Source of the DNA: Agrobacterium cucumeris | Lineage (GTDB): Bacteria > Pseudomonadota > Alphaproteobacteria > Rhizobiales > Rhizobiaceae | NCBI RefSeq assembly: GCF_030036535.1 | Contig: NZ_CP080387.1 | Coordinates: 496,001 to 560,000, forward strand | Reading direction: 5' to 3' | Length of the DNA stretch: 64,000 nt | Part shown: one piece after another, positions 38,589-47,014 of the stretch | How positions within the stretch are numbered: position 1 is the first letter of the stretch | Layout of the letters: each line of letters starts with the position of its first letter | Translations under genes and position numbers: made by a program | The notes under the pieces: model-generated | Databases searched by the model: none | What the model was told of the DNA's origin: nothing | The model's input: the letters and a program-made list of their open reading frames with translations, nothing else

Positions 38589-39500
38589 ATGACGACCATT
38601 CTTTCCGGTGCGCCTGGCGCGCCAGCCTATCCGCATGCCGTCGATCTCGACACCCTTCAGTCCCGTTTCGACGTCCTCATCGACGCACTTTCGTCGCAGT
38701 CCTTCTCCGCCGTCGCTCTTTCCAAGGCGCTTGCCGGCGGTGTCTCTGAAGCCGCGGCAATCCTGCGCGCCATTCCCATCCAGGAAGGGAGGCTGCTCGA
38801 GCGCGGCATCGGTATCATCGCCGACCTGAACCCGGACCTCGTGGTGCTGACGCAAAATCTGCGGCTGCCGGTCACGAAGACGGCGCTCGAGCTGGTCGAG
38901 AAAAACGATCCGAAACACTTTCGATCGCTGACGCTCGACGCCGACATCGGCGGACGCAAAACGTATACGCCGGACCTGATCATCGTGAACCGGAAGACGA
39001 AGCTTGCCCACGTCATCGACGTCAAGCGCAGCCTCGGCTCGTACGAAGTCTCGCGGATCAACGAGCTGAAGAGCCGCATGCTGGCCGCAGCACTCGTCGT
39101 TCCCGATCTTCTCTACCGCGAACATCATCGGCTGGTGGCCGAAGAAGTCCGCGTCGTCATCTTGAATGCAGAAAACCAGCGCTCGGACATTGCCGGTGGC
39201 GTCTGGCCCCTTAGCGATCTCGATCATCTCGTCGAGGTTTGCGGGGCGGGGAAGGCGATCGGCATGCTGCGTGAACGTTTCCATGGCCGGATCGACGAGA
39301 ACTGGAAACTGGCTAGGAATGCCTTTGCCGGACCGATGGAGGAACGGGTACGTCGCGGTGGCTCTGCGGACATCACTGGCGTGAATGAAAACGAGACGAC
39401 CGATCCCGCCGCTGGCTCGACCACGGAGGTCCATCAGCCAGCCGGTCGTGGCCAAATCCGTGTCGGCTTCGCCCGCATCCCACGGGCCGGCACGGGCTGA
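38589..39500 (+). CDS. Island protein with a PD-(D/E)XK nuclease-like motif
   Basis: 303 residues; AGGAG before the ATG. Residues 126-147 read YTPDLIIVNRKTK then AHVIDVKRS: PD at 128-129 and DVK at 144-146, the core of the PD-(D/E)XK nuclease fold, with an upstream candidate Glu at 67 or 71. No family recognised, so nuclease activity is inferred from this motif and its spacing only. Next to a small helical protein and the AAA+/M41 pair; the four are likely one module. Confidence 0.6.
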   Translation: MTTILSGAPGAPAYPHAVDLDTLQSRFDVLIDALSSQSFSAVALSKALAGGVSEAAAILRAIPIQEGRLLERGIGIIADLNPDLVVLTQNLRLPVTKTALELVEKNDPKHFRSLTLDADIGGRKTYTPDLIIVNRKTKLAHVIDVKRSLGSYEVSRINELKSRMLAAALVVPDLLYREHHRLVAEEVRVVILNAENQRSDIAGGVWPLSDLDHLVEVCGAGKAIGMLRERFHGRIDENWKLARNAFAGPMEERVRRGGSADITGVNENETTDPAAGSTTEVHQPAGRGQIRVGFARIPRAGTG

Positions 39501-39582
39501 CCGGCCCTCTCACGTTCCTTTCCGCTTTCTATTCCATTCGTTCGCGCCGAACCGTGCTGTTCGGCGACAGGAGACGCCTGTC

Positions 39583-40001
39583 ATGAGCCGACACACTTCT
39601 AACGTGATCCCTTTCCCAAACAACCTCCCGCACGAAGCACCTCCGACGCCGAAGCCATCCAGCCGGATGAAGCGACTGGCGAAGTTGCAAGAGGCGACGA
39701 GCTGCGGGGCGACTTCCATGTCACAAGCCATTCCTCAGGCCATGGCCATGTGCGCGGCAAAGCCAGATGCCTCGCCCGATCCGGCGATCGTCGCCCAGGT
39801 CGTGATCGGTTTTGCCCGACGCAAAGGTATCGCCATGACCAGCGTCCCGAAAATCTTCCGTGAACAACTCCTCACGCTGTGTGCGGTCAGCGATCCGACT
39901 GCGCTGATGTTACGCGACTGGCTTGAGGGCAATCGCAAGCTGCTGGGCGTCATTGGTATGCCGACACCTCACGGTATTCATGGAACGGAGGAGGGCGCGT
40001 G
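39583..40001 (+). CDS. Small hypothetical island protein
   Basis: 139 residues from the ATG at 39583, with AGGAGA upstream. The N-terminus is Pro-rich (SNVIPFPNNLPHEAPPTPKPS), and the rest is helical (VAQVVIGFARRKGIAMTSVPKIFREQLL and ALMLRDWLEGNRKLLG). No family recognised. The stop overlaps the start of the AAA+ gene (TGATG), so it is probably translationally coupled to it and may be a partner or adaptor. The annotated end here is one base short of the final stop base (40002), which is shared with that start. Confidence 0.7.
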
Positions 40002-42038
40002 ATGGAAACGCTCACTGATCGCATCACGCGTTATCTGTTTGCCCGCATCCGCCGGCTGGCCATCCTCGATCTTTACGAGCGCGCCTCAGTCGTCGGATTG
40101 CTGGAGGCGGACTTCATCGTCGCTGGGGATGAGACGACCGGTACGGTCTGGCGTGTCCCGGAGCAATCCCTGCGATTGCTCGACGCCGACCCGGCTTGGG
40201 CGCGCGCCGAACTCATGCGGCGTCTCGGGAAAGCGCCATATAGGACGACGGCAATCGACGTGCTGATCCGGGACATTCCAGGAGAACCGCCACATGAAAA
40301 CGTCCGTTCCGCCCCGAAGGGCAGGACCGATCGGGAAAACCATGCCGCATGCCGCCGCCCGAAATCGGGAGCCGATGCTGCATCGAGCGTTTCTGAAGCA
40401 CCATCGGCGTCCAGCGAATTTCTGGCGCTGCTTCGCGAGCAGCTTGCTCCGCCAAGCGTCGCCCATGTCGCAGTCGCCCTATTGGTCGCCCGTGCCGTTG
40501 GTTCAAGCGTTCCCGACCTGTCGGTGCTCTCGGCCGCACTTCGGAACCCGGGAGCCTTCGTCTTGATCAAAGCACCGGTTGGCCGTTTCGAACGCCGCTT
40601 CGGTCTGATGCTCGAAGATGGCTTGATCCTGCCGTACTGGACGAAACTCGAAGACGTTCATCGCAGCAGCCCGCTCTCGGACGGATACGGTGATCGCCGC
40701 CGGGGAAAGACCCGTAAGACGATCAAGACACTAGCCGGCACCGATGTGCCGAAGGCGGTCGAGCGATCGTTGAGCCGGTTCCTCGTGGATGTCCTGCTGG
40801 AGCGGTCAGCGCCCGTGGTTCTTGCCGATGAGACAAAGACCGCGCTTCCGCCCTTTGTGTCGATGACGGCCGATCTCGTTCTCGAGAGCGGTGGCCTCGA
40901 TCATGAACTGATCGCGGAACTCCTGCAGACGTGTTGCGGTATCGCGCCGAAGCAGTCGCTGCGGCAGATGGAGAAGATGGCGCTTGATCTTGAAGGGCTT
41001 TCGATCGATGCGCTGGCGCTGGCTGTTCGTCCCGGACGTGGTCTCGATAGCATCCTGTCAATCCTCGAAGTCCTCGGCGAACGGGCGCGCTCCTCCGACA
41101 AGTCGGACGATGATGACGATGACGGTCGCAACTCCGGGCGCGGTAGCGATCGGTCGGGGCGGCCGAAGGTCAAGAGCCGGTTTTTGATCAAGGACGGTGA
41201 TGACCCACCAAAATCCGTGGATGGGATCGATGTCGTTCAGCCGGAGAAGCTGGCGGAGACATCCGGGAAGGAGGGCAGCGGCAGCGCATCCGTTGATCCG
41301 GCCAATCCGGAACACAGCCGGCTGCGTCAGCTGCGGGTCGAGAGACTCTCGGGCTATGGCGACGCACACGGTTGGGCGCTCGACCTCAAGACAGACCTTC
41401 AGCTCTGGCGCGACGGTGGGCTGGCCTGGAGCGAGATGAGTACGAAACTAATGCTGTCGGGATCGCCCGGCACCGGCAAGACGACCTATGCCCGCGCGCT
41501 TTGCAATACGTTGCAGGTTCCGCTGCTGGTGACGTCGGTAGCCTCCTGGCTTGAGCCTGGTTATCTCGGTGACGTTCTCAAGCGCATGTCCAAGGCGTTC
41601 GAGCTGGCACGGGAAAATGCTCCGGTCATCCTGTTCATCGACGAAATCGACAACATCGGAAGCCGGTCCGCAGGTCGACGGGAGCAGCACGATGACTACT
41701 GGCACTCGCTGATCAATCGGCTGCTTGAGCTTCTCGATGGAACCTCGAAGACCGATGGCGTGATCGTCATTGCCGCGACGAACCTCCCCGAAAAGATTGA
41801 TCCGGCACTGTTGCGATCGGGCCGACTGGAAAAGCATGTCGCGATCCCTTTGCCGGATATGGAGGCACTGGCCGGCATCCTCGCTCATCATCTCGGTGAC
41901 GATCTGGCTGGTGTGTTGGCGTCTGCGCCGTCATGCCGTCCCAAAACGATCGAAACAGCACGGCAACAACAGGTCCATGTCGGCGGTGATGCAGATGTCA
42001 TCGACCAGTCCAATCGCGGAGTATCCCAAGATGCCTGA
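40002..42038 (+). CDS. AAA+ ATPase, FtsH-like, lid domain missing
   Basis: 678 residues from the ATG at 40002, GGAGGAGGG upstream. The N-terminal about 470 residues are unrecognised, with a variable acidic stretch (SDDDDDDGRNSG). Then AAA+ core: Walker A GSPGTGKTTYARAL (about 487), Walker B ILFIDEIDNIG (about 544), sensor/Arg-finger PALLRSGRLEKH (about 606). It stops after LAHHLGDDLAGVLASA and 37 further residues, without the small lid domain. That lid (DLRRLALLATGSTGADIERLVRD) appears in the next gene, in the +1 frame. So either a frameshift has split an FtsH-like AAA-protease or the halves work as a translationally coupled pair. Confidence 0.8.
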   Translation: METLTDRITRYLFARIRRLAILDLYERASVVGLLEADFIVAGDETTGTVWRVPEQSLRLLDADPAWARAELMRRLGKAPYRTTAIDVLIRDIPGEPPHENVRSAPKGRTDRENHAACRRPKSGADAASSVSEAPSASSEFLALLREQLAPPSVAHVAVALLVARAVGSSVPDLSVLSAALRNPGAFVLIKAPVGRFERRFGLMLEDGLILPYWTKLEDVHRSSPLSDGYGDRRRGKTRKTIKTLAGTDVPKAVERSLSRFLVDVLLERSAPVVLADETKTALPPFVSMTADLVLESGGLDHELIAELLQTCCGIAPKQSLRQMEKMALDLEGLSIDALALAVRPGRGLDSILSILEVLGERARSSDKSDDDDDDGRNSGRGSDRSGRPKVKSRFLIKDGDDPPKSVDGIDVVQPEKLAETSGKEGSGSASVDPANPEHSRLRQLRVERLSGYGDAHGWALDLKTDLQLWRDGGLAWSEMSTKLMLSGSPGTGKTTYARALCNTLQVPLLVTSVASWLEPGYLGDVLKRMSKAFELARENAPVILFIDEIDNIGSRSAGRREQHDDYWHSLINRLLELLDGTSKTDGVIVIAATNLPEKIDPALLRSGRLEKHVAIPLPDMEALAGILAHHLGDDLAGVLASAPSCRPKTIETARQQQVHVGGDADVIDQSNRGVSQDA

Positions 42039-42780
42039 AGCCAGCCAGACGATTACACCTGAGCAGCATCCCGATCTTCGACGGCTGGCCTTGCTGGCGA
42101 CCGGCAGCACCGGAGCCGACATAGAACGACTTGTGCGTGACGTTCGCCGGAAAACCAGAAGGCAGCAGCGGTCGCTGACTTGGGGCGATCTTGAGCATGC
42201 CTTGCTGGCCGGCCAGGTGAAACTCTCCGACGATGTGCGCTGGCGTACCGCCATCCACGAGGCGGGACATGCGATCGCCTTCTGTGACATGAGGATCGCA
42301 GAGGTCATCACCGCAAGCATCGGGATCGGAGGAATGGGGCAGGTGGTCAGCCGGCAAGGTCAACATCTCCCGCAGACGCAGGACTGGCTGATGCGCAGCA
42401 TCGCCTGCATGCTGGCCGGGCGTACGGCAGAGCTGCTCATCTTTGGCGACACGGTGGCCGGGGCAGGTGGATACGATGATAGCGATCTGGCCAGGGCCAC
42501 CGAACATGCGGTCGCCGCCGAGACCCGGCTCGGATTCTCCAATCATCAGCCGTTGCTCTATCGGTCAGTGGCAGGAAGCATCAACGAGCTCAGTCTCGAC
42601 CGGCATCTGGCTGAGCGGGTCAACAGTCGCCTGATGGAAGCCGAAGCGATGGCCCGCAGTCTGCTGGAGAACAGGCGGGACGCGCTGGTCGCCATCGCCA
42701 CGCGGTTGAAGGACGTCGGGGTCATGACGGGCGAGGAGATCACGCACCTGCTCGTCGCGTCCGCTGGTCCACCGACCTGA
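42031..42780 (+). CDS. M41 (FtsH-type) zinc peptidase with AAA+ lid at its start
   Basis: 249 residues from the ATG at 42031, which overlaps the upstream stop (ATGCCTGA) and has a GGAG 13 bases upstream. Residues 14-60 are the AAA+ small lid domain (ALLATGSTGADIERLV RDVRR ... WGDLEHALL). Then M41 peptidase: HEAGH (76-80), ISR-type loops, and AGGYDDSDLARATEHA for the third metal ligand region. In FtsH the AAA+ and M41 domains are one chain. The frame stays open about 60 codons past the TGA with a seven-residue IP repeat, so the tail may have been shortened. Not membrane-anchored. Confidence 0.8.
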   Translation: MPEASQTITPEQHPDLRRLALLATGSTGADIERLVRDVRRKTRRQQRSLTWGDLEHALLAGQVKLSDDVRWRTAIHEAGHAIAFCDMRIAEVITASIGIGGMGQVVSRQGQHLPQTQDWLMRSIACMLAGRTAELLIFGDTVAGAGGYDDSDLARATEHAVAAETRLGFSNHQPLLYRSVAGSINELSLDRHLAERVNSRLMEAEAMARSLLENRRDALVAIATRLKDVGVMTGEEITHLLVASAGPPT

Positions 42781-43429
42781 CGAAACCCGACGGGGAGCTC
42801 TGAAACCGCGATTCCTGCCGGCGCCACGGCGATTCACCGTTCCCAAATGCCGATTCCGAAGTCGCGGAAATCGATTCCGATCTGCGGAAGTTCGATTCCC
42901 GCTCCGGTACCGGCACCGCGGGGACGAGTTCGGGTGACCTGCCATCGGCAGCCGTCCGAGGTGGCGATGGTTGCAAGAAGACGATGACGCGGTGCATCGA
43001 GTGACCCGGTCGATACACCACCACAAAACAGCCGGAAAGGCAGTTGGAAAGGTTCAGGATGTTGTCGAGAGTTGTGATGCTGTCCACCCCGCGAAAGCGG
43101 CATCTCAACGTGCGGCAATGCGCTTCACGCCGGATCAAGTCTTCTGCAAATCAATTCCTCTCAGATCAAAGTACCATGCCTTGGCCTACGTTCCGGGCAA
43201 CTCGAAATACATCATCTCAATTTACGCTTCCGCGATTCCTGTTCCAGTTTTCTCGTTGCCAACGTCCCAATCAGTGATTCCGGCAAACCGCGTTTGCAGG
43301 CCGAAGCCGTCTGGCTGGCGATTAGAGACGAGCCAGCCCTCCCTGTCCGAAATGTCAACATAGGCAGACGACGCTTGTCCCTTGCATGGCCGGCACCGAG
43401 GCTGAGGCTCCACAACAAGGAGACAGGCA
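42781..43429. other. Intergenic region with phased GATTC sites and no firm gene
   Basis: Apart from the repeat at 42809-42913 and the ribosome site for the next gene (about 43420), I see no supported gene. A minus-strand frame 43138-42740 contains a seven-residue repeat, but this is forced by the 21-bp DNA period and lacks other support. Confidence 0.55.
42809..42913. repeat. Five 21-bp-phased CGATTC repeats (CcrM sites)
   Basis: CGATTC starts at 42809, 42830, 42851, 42872 and 42893, exactly 21 bp apart. The remainder of units 3 and 4 is also alike (TTCCGA...CGGAA). GATTC is GANTC, the CcrM target, so five methylation sites would lie on one face of the helix every two turns. Confidence 0.85.
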
Positions 43430-43765
43430 ATGCCCCGGAAATCGAAGAAACAACGCAATGCAGAACAGGTCGCCCGGCAGCAGCGAGTGAGGGATGCGGC
43501 CAAGGTCCGACGTCGGCCGTCTCGCGACGATTTCGCGAGGGTGCTGCTCTGGCAGATGATCACGGCCGCTCACGGACGAGAAGATGCGCGGCTCGCCCTG
43601 GATAAGCTCAGCGAAGCCATCGTCGGCGGACTGGAACGTCAGGGATTCGATGCCCGCGAAAGCGAGGATGTCTTCGAGGAGCTGGCCGATCGGTACTCGG
43701 ATGGCCTGTTTCCGTTCCGGCCTAAATGGCATCTCAAGTCTCAGCCTACGGTCTGCCAGCCATGA
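43430..43765 (+). CDS. Small hypothetical island protein
   Basis: 111 residues; AAGGAGA before the ATG. Basic N-terminus (MPRKSKKQRNAEQVARQQRVRDAAKVRRRP) then an amphipathic helical body (DARLALDKLSEAIVGGLERQGF, SEDVFEELADRY). No family recognised. The basic head suggests nucleic-acid contact. It lies after the phased repeat and converges with the helicase operon. Confidence 0.65.
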   Translation: MPRKSKKQRNAEQVARQQRVRDAAKVRRRPSRDDFARVLLWQMITAAHGREDARLALDKLSEAIVGGLERQGFDARESEDVFEELADRYSDGLFPFRPKWHLKSQPTVCQP

Positions 43766-43916
43766 CGTTGATGGCGCGGTGCCGCGATGTCAGTTCGCTT
43801 TCCCTGAAGGCTTGCAGCATCCTCCCGCAAACGGCGTTCCTTTATTGCCCAACGTCTTCCCCCCATTACTCCCGATCACGGCGTTTGCAGAGGAATCGCG
43901 GGCGGAGACAATCCGA

Positions 43917-46013
43917 TCAAACGTGAAGCAAGTCCTCCAGGAACTCTGAACCGGGCCCAACCGCGGAGACGAAGAGATGATCCCGGGCGCGGGTTGCGGC
44001 GACGTAGAGCAGTTGTCGTTCTGTCGCCACGACCTCGTCCAACTCGAACTCGTCGGCGACGTCATCGATGCGCGCCGCCAACGGCAACACACCTTCATCG
44101 CAGGCGACGATTAATACAGCACGGAATTCTAATCCCTTTGCGAGATGCATCGTACCGATGAGCATTGCCTCTTCAGGGCCTCGCCCAGCAAGCGATGAAA
44201 CTGTCTCGACGGCTGCCAGTTCGGCGACCTTCGATGCACGAGCTATCTGCTCGTTTGATCGGCAGAAGATGCCGATCTCGTTTGCTTTAATTCCCTGTTC
44301 CAGAAGGTTGCGAAGGAATTGCGAGGCAGCCGTAGCCTCTTCCTCAATTGTTGGTGCGACGACGATAACAGGCTCGACGCCATCGAATACCGATACCGTA
44401 CCCTTGCGCAGGTCCTCCTCACCGTCGACGTCTCGGACACTTTCGGGAAGCAGCCGGTCCGCCATCCTTCTTATCTGATGCGAGGTGCGATAGTTGACCT
44501 TGAGCGTGAAAGACCGCCCGCGCACGTCGATACCCAGCCCCTTCCAGGAAAATGGTTGCTGAAAGATGCGCTGGCCGATGTCTCCGGCGAAGAAGAGCGA
44601 GTCCGGTCGGTTGGGCACGATGGCGCTCAGGAACCGCAGTTCGGCGACGCCGAGGTCCTGGGCCTCATCGACGACTACATGCGTGTAAGGCTTTTCGGTG
44701 CGGTCTTCGAAATGCTTGGTGACCACGGTGAACAGGTCCGCAGAGGTCAGTAGAGCTTTCGTTCGCAACTGCTTGCAGACCTCCGAGAAGACTGTCCAGA
44801 GCTCTTCGCGTTGCTTCGAGCCAAGCCGGTTCTTACGTCCCATCCTCGGTACTGTTGCATAGGTTTCGGCGCTGTCGATCTGCCAAGCGTCGATCACATG
44901 CTCCCATTCTGAATTGAGAAACTGAGGAGTATACCTCGTCACGTTCACCGCCTTCGTGGAGTCGGCGATAAGTGCCCTCAGTTTTTCTCGGCCGACCAGA
45001 TAGGCCTTCCGACCCGTCATGAGCGCGAACAGGTCAGCTGCCGCTTGTTCGAATGACGATATGGTCACCCTGTCGGCGAGAGAGGGGCTGTCGGCAAGGA
45101 GCACGCCAAGCTTGCGCTTCAGCGCGGTGGCAAGCGGCTCCGAGAAGGTCGTCAAGAGCACCTTCGCCTGAGGCTCGTTGCGGAGAATGCGTGCGACCCG
45201 GTGTAAGGCGACCACGGTCTTTCCGGTGCCAGCCGAGCCGACCACGCGCACCGGTCCAGAAAAGTCCCGGTCCACCAACGCCCGCTGTGACGGATGAAGG
45301 AACACCGACCATTTTTCGAATGGCTGGTCGAGCGCCGCGGCCAGTTCCTCATGCCCTTCCAGGATACGGAACCGCCGTTGCGCATCAGGATGGCTATAGG
45401 GATCGGTGGTAACCGGCGCCGGCTTACTCAGAACACCTGTTGCGGCATATTCCAGCAAGGCCTCGGCGGCTTCCTGCGGTAAATGACCGGCGAGCGTGAA
45501 GAATTTGTCTTCGCTTGCGTCGAGGACGTCCCTGATCCAGTCCTCTGGGACACCGATCGACAGTGCGTCGTCGGTGGATAATTTCGAAAAAAGCGGCAGT
45601 GTCGAAACCGACGGCGTAGCTGGAACGAGGAACGGCAACTCTGGCTGTCGTGCCGGCGCCGGCTGGACCACGATCTCTTCGACCCGTTCGCGCACTTCGA
45701 CGATCTGAAGTGCACCTGTGCGCGAATGGGTCTCGATCCGGCGTCGTTCTGCCCATTTGTAGGCGTCGTCGTGGTGGTCGACATAGGCGAGCATGACGCT
45801 GTCGCCGGTCTTATGGATGATGATCCGGAGATCGCGATTGACCCGGACCGACCAGAAGTTCGGGTCCTTGGACGCATCGATCCTGTGGAACTGCAGGCCT
45901 GGCCGGTTCGGATCGGTCTGCAGGTCGAACGCCGTCAGCTTCACCTGTTTCTGCTCGTCATTGGTCAGCTTGGCCAAGGATGCGGTAAAGCTGTCGGCGA
46001 GGATGGTGGGCAT
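43917..46013 (-). CDS. UvrD/Rep-like helicase with N-terminal RelE/ParE-like domain
   Basis: 698 residues. Residues about 1-90 match RelE/ParE toxin folds: SFTASLAKLTNDEQKQVKL, FHRIDASKDPNFWSVRVNRDLRIIIHKTG and VMLAYVDHHDDAYKWAERR. A variable linker leads to a superfamily 1 helicase: Walker A VGSAGTGKT (259-266), VVDEAQDLG (Walker B, 448-455), and later motifs KVNYRTSHQIR, TMHLAKGLEFRAV and LLYVAATRARDHLFV. No added nuclease domain is visible. The start overlaps the stop of the HNH gene by one base, so the pair is translationally coupled. Fusion of a toxin-like fold to a repair-type helicase suggests a defence role; the toxin activity is unproven. Confidence 0.88.
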   Translation of the reverse strand: MPTILADSFTASLAKLTNDEQKQVKLTAFDLQTDPNRPGLQFHRIDASKDPNFWSVRVNRDLRIIIHKTGDSVMLAYVDHHDDAYKWAERRRIETHSRTGALQIVEVRERVEEIVVQPAPARQPELPFLVPATPSVSTLPLFSKLSTDDALSIGVPEDWIRDVLDASEDKFFTLAGHLPQEAAEALLEYAATGVLSKPAPVTTDPYSHPDAQRRFRILEGHEELAAALDQPFEKWSVFLHPSQRALVDRDFSGPVRVVGSAGTGKTVVALHRVARILRNEPQAKVLLTTFSEPLATALKRKLGVLLADSPSLADRVTISSFEQAAADLFALMTGRKAYLVGREKLRALIADSTKAVNVTRYTPQFLNSEWEHVIDAWQIDSAETYATVPRMGRKNRLGSKQREELWTVFSEVCKQLRTKALLTSADLFTVVTKHFEDRTEKPYTHVVVDEAQDLGVAELRFLSAIVPNRPDSLFFAGDIGQRIFQQPFSWKGLGIDVRGRSFTLKVNYRTSHQIRRMADRLLPESVRDVDGEEDLRKGTVSVFDGVEPVIVVAPTIEEEATAASQFLRNLLEQGIKANEIGIFCRSNEQIARASKVAELAAVETVSSLAGRGPEEAMLIGTMHLAKGLEFRAVLIVACDEGVLPLAARIDDVADEFELDEVVATERQLLYVAATRARDHLFVSAVGPGSEFLEDLLHV

Positions 46014-46870
46014 CAGTATGGTCCCCGTGATTCTTCGGCTTTTCGAAACTCTTCGAATCGATACAGTAAAATGTCTGGATCGGGGCGAGATGCCTCATCG
46101 TTGATCGCATTTACCAACAGCCCATCATGAGCTGCGTATTCAGATCGCGCGATGCGCTTGGAAACAACCACCTTCAGGCGATTGTTGATCGGCTCAAAGC
46201 CGATCAGTTGTTTGTCAAAGAGCACATGCACATCTGCCCGGAGCGCAATCCCGTTGCGGACGTCATTTGTCTTCGGACCAAGGTATCTGAAGAGATGTGC
46301 GGCCTCGACAACTGCTGAGGTCCGAGACCGAGTAACTGCGCATCGCTTCCAGGCCAATAGTACCTGCTTGCGGAAATCTCGCTGGCCTTCGCGAACAACG
46401 TTGAGAGACTCGGTTCGCCTGCGTTCATCCACTGGATCAGCCAAGTCGAAATCCAGGCCGGATAGAAGAGGGAGTGGTCCTGGCGACACCCGCCGCACCA
46501 ACTCGCGACGTAGAAGTTCGAGTCTCGACAGGAGGCGGGGCCCTGGAGTCGCTGCCAAGATCGTCCGATCTGACGATAAGTGAAAATGAATGTGTTCGCT
46601 TCCACGGTTGGCGAGAAATTTGATACAGCCGGCATCGAGGGATCGTACCTCGCCGTCAATCGTCCTGAAGGCATAGGGGACGGGAGCGCCGAGCTTCCAG
46701 AAGAGGCCGACGAAAACCTTCTCGAAGAAGTCGGTTCGGGCCGTTTTCCCAAGCGCCTTATCCCCGAGCGTCTCTGGAGTGTAGAATTTTGGGTTCTGAC
46801 CGCGGGAGAAAGGGTGACTCGGCTCTCGCCAGTCGGGGATTGAAACAGGTAATTGGGGAAATTCCTCCAT
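46013..46870 (-). CDS. HNH endonuclease-like protein coupled to the RelE-UvrD helicase
   Basis: 285 residues. The C-terminal half contains the HNH_2 pattern: AVTRSRTSAVVEAAHLFRYLG, NDVRNGIALRADVHVLFDKQLIGF, where the H in AAH, N in RNG and H in DVHVLFD give H-N-H. The N-terminal 150 residues are not recognised. First gene of a two-gene minus-strand operon with the helicase (stop/start overlap). The start has no strong ribosome site, though AGGG lies right against it. Cleavage of foreign DNA is inferred. Confidence 0.8.
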   Translation of the reverse strand: MEEFPQLPVSIPDWREPSHPFSRGQNPKFYTPETLGDKALGKTARTDFFEKVFVGLFWKLGAPVPYAFRTIDGEVRSLDAGCIKFLANRGSEHIHFHLSSDRTILAATPGPRLLSRLELLRRELVRRVSPGPLPLLSGLDFDLADPVDERRRTESLNVVREGQRDFRKQVLLAWKRCAVTRSRTSAVVEAAHLFRYLGPKTNDVRNGIALRADVHVLFDKQLIGFEPINNRLKVVVSKRIARSEYAAHDGLLVNAINDEASRPDPDILLYRFEEFRKAEESRGPY

Positions 46871-46909
46871 CCCTAAACATCAGACCTTATATATCCAGAC
46901 CAATCGCAT

Positions 46910-46945
46910 CTTAGGATTGATCAAAATCCGTTAAGATATAATCCT
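46910..46945. promoter_or_regulatory. GGATT/AATCC repeat upstream of the HNH-helicase operon
   Basis: GGATT (46914), AATCC (46925) and AATCC (46940) form an imperfect palindrome, CTTAGGATT...AATCCGTTAAG. A TATATAAGG sequence on the minus strand (about 46891) could be the -10. Possible operator; weak evidence. Confidence 0.35.
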
Positions 46946-47014
46946 CTTGGAACGCCTCGTACCGCCGCCACTGCCGCAGTTGACTATTCTCTACCGAACG
47001 CAAACGTGAGCCGA

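Noticed and set aside
42740..43138. Minus-strand open frame with a seven-residue repeat
   Set aside because: The repeat follows from the 21-bp DNA period; the frame overlaps the M41 gene end and has no ribosome site or family match.
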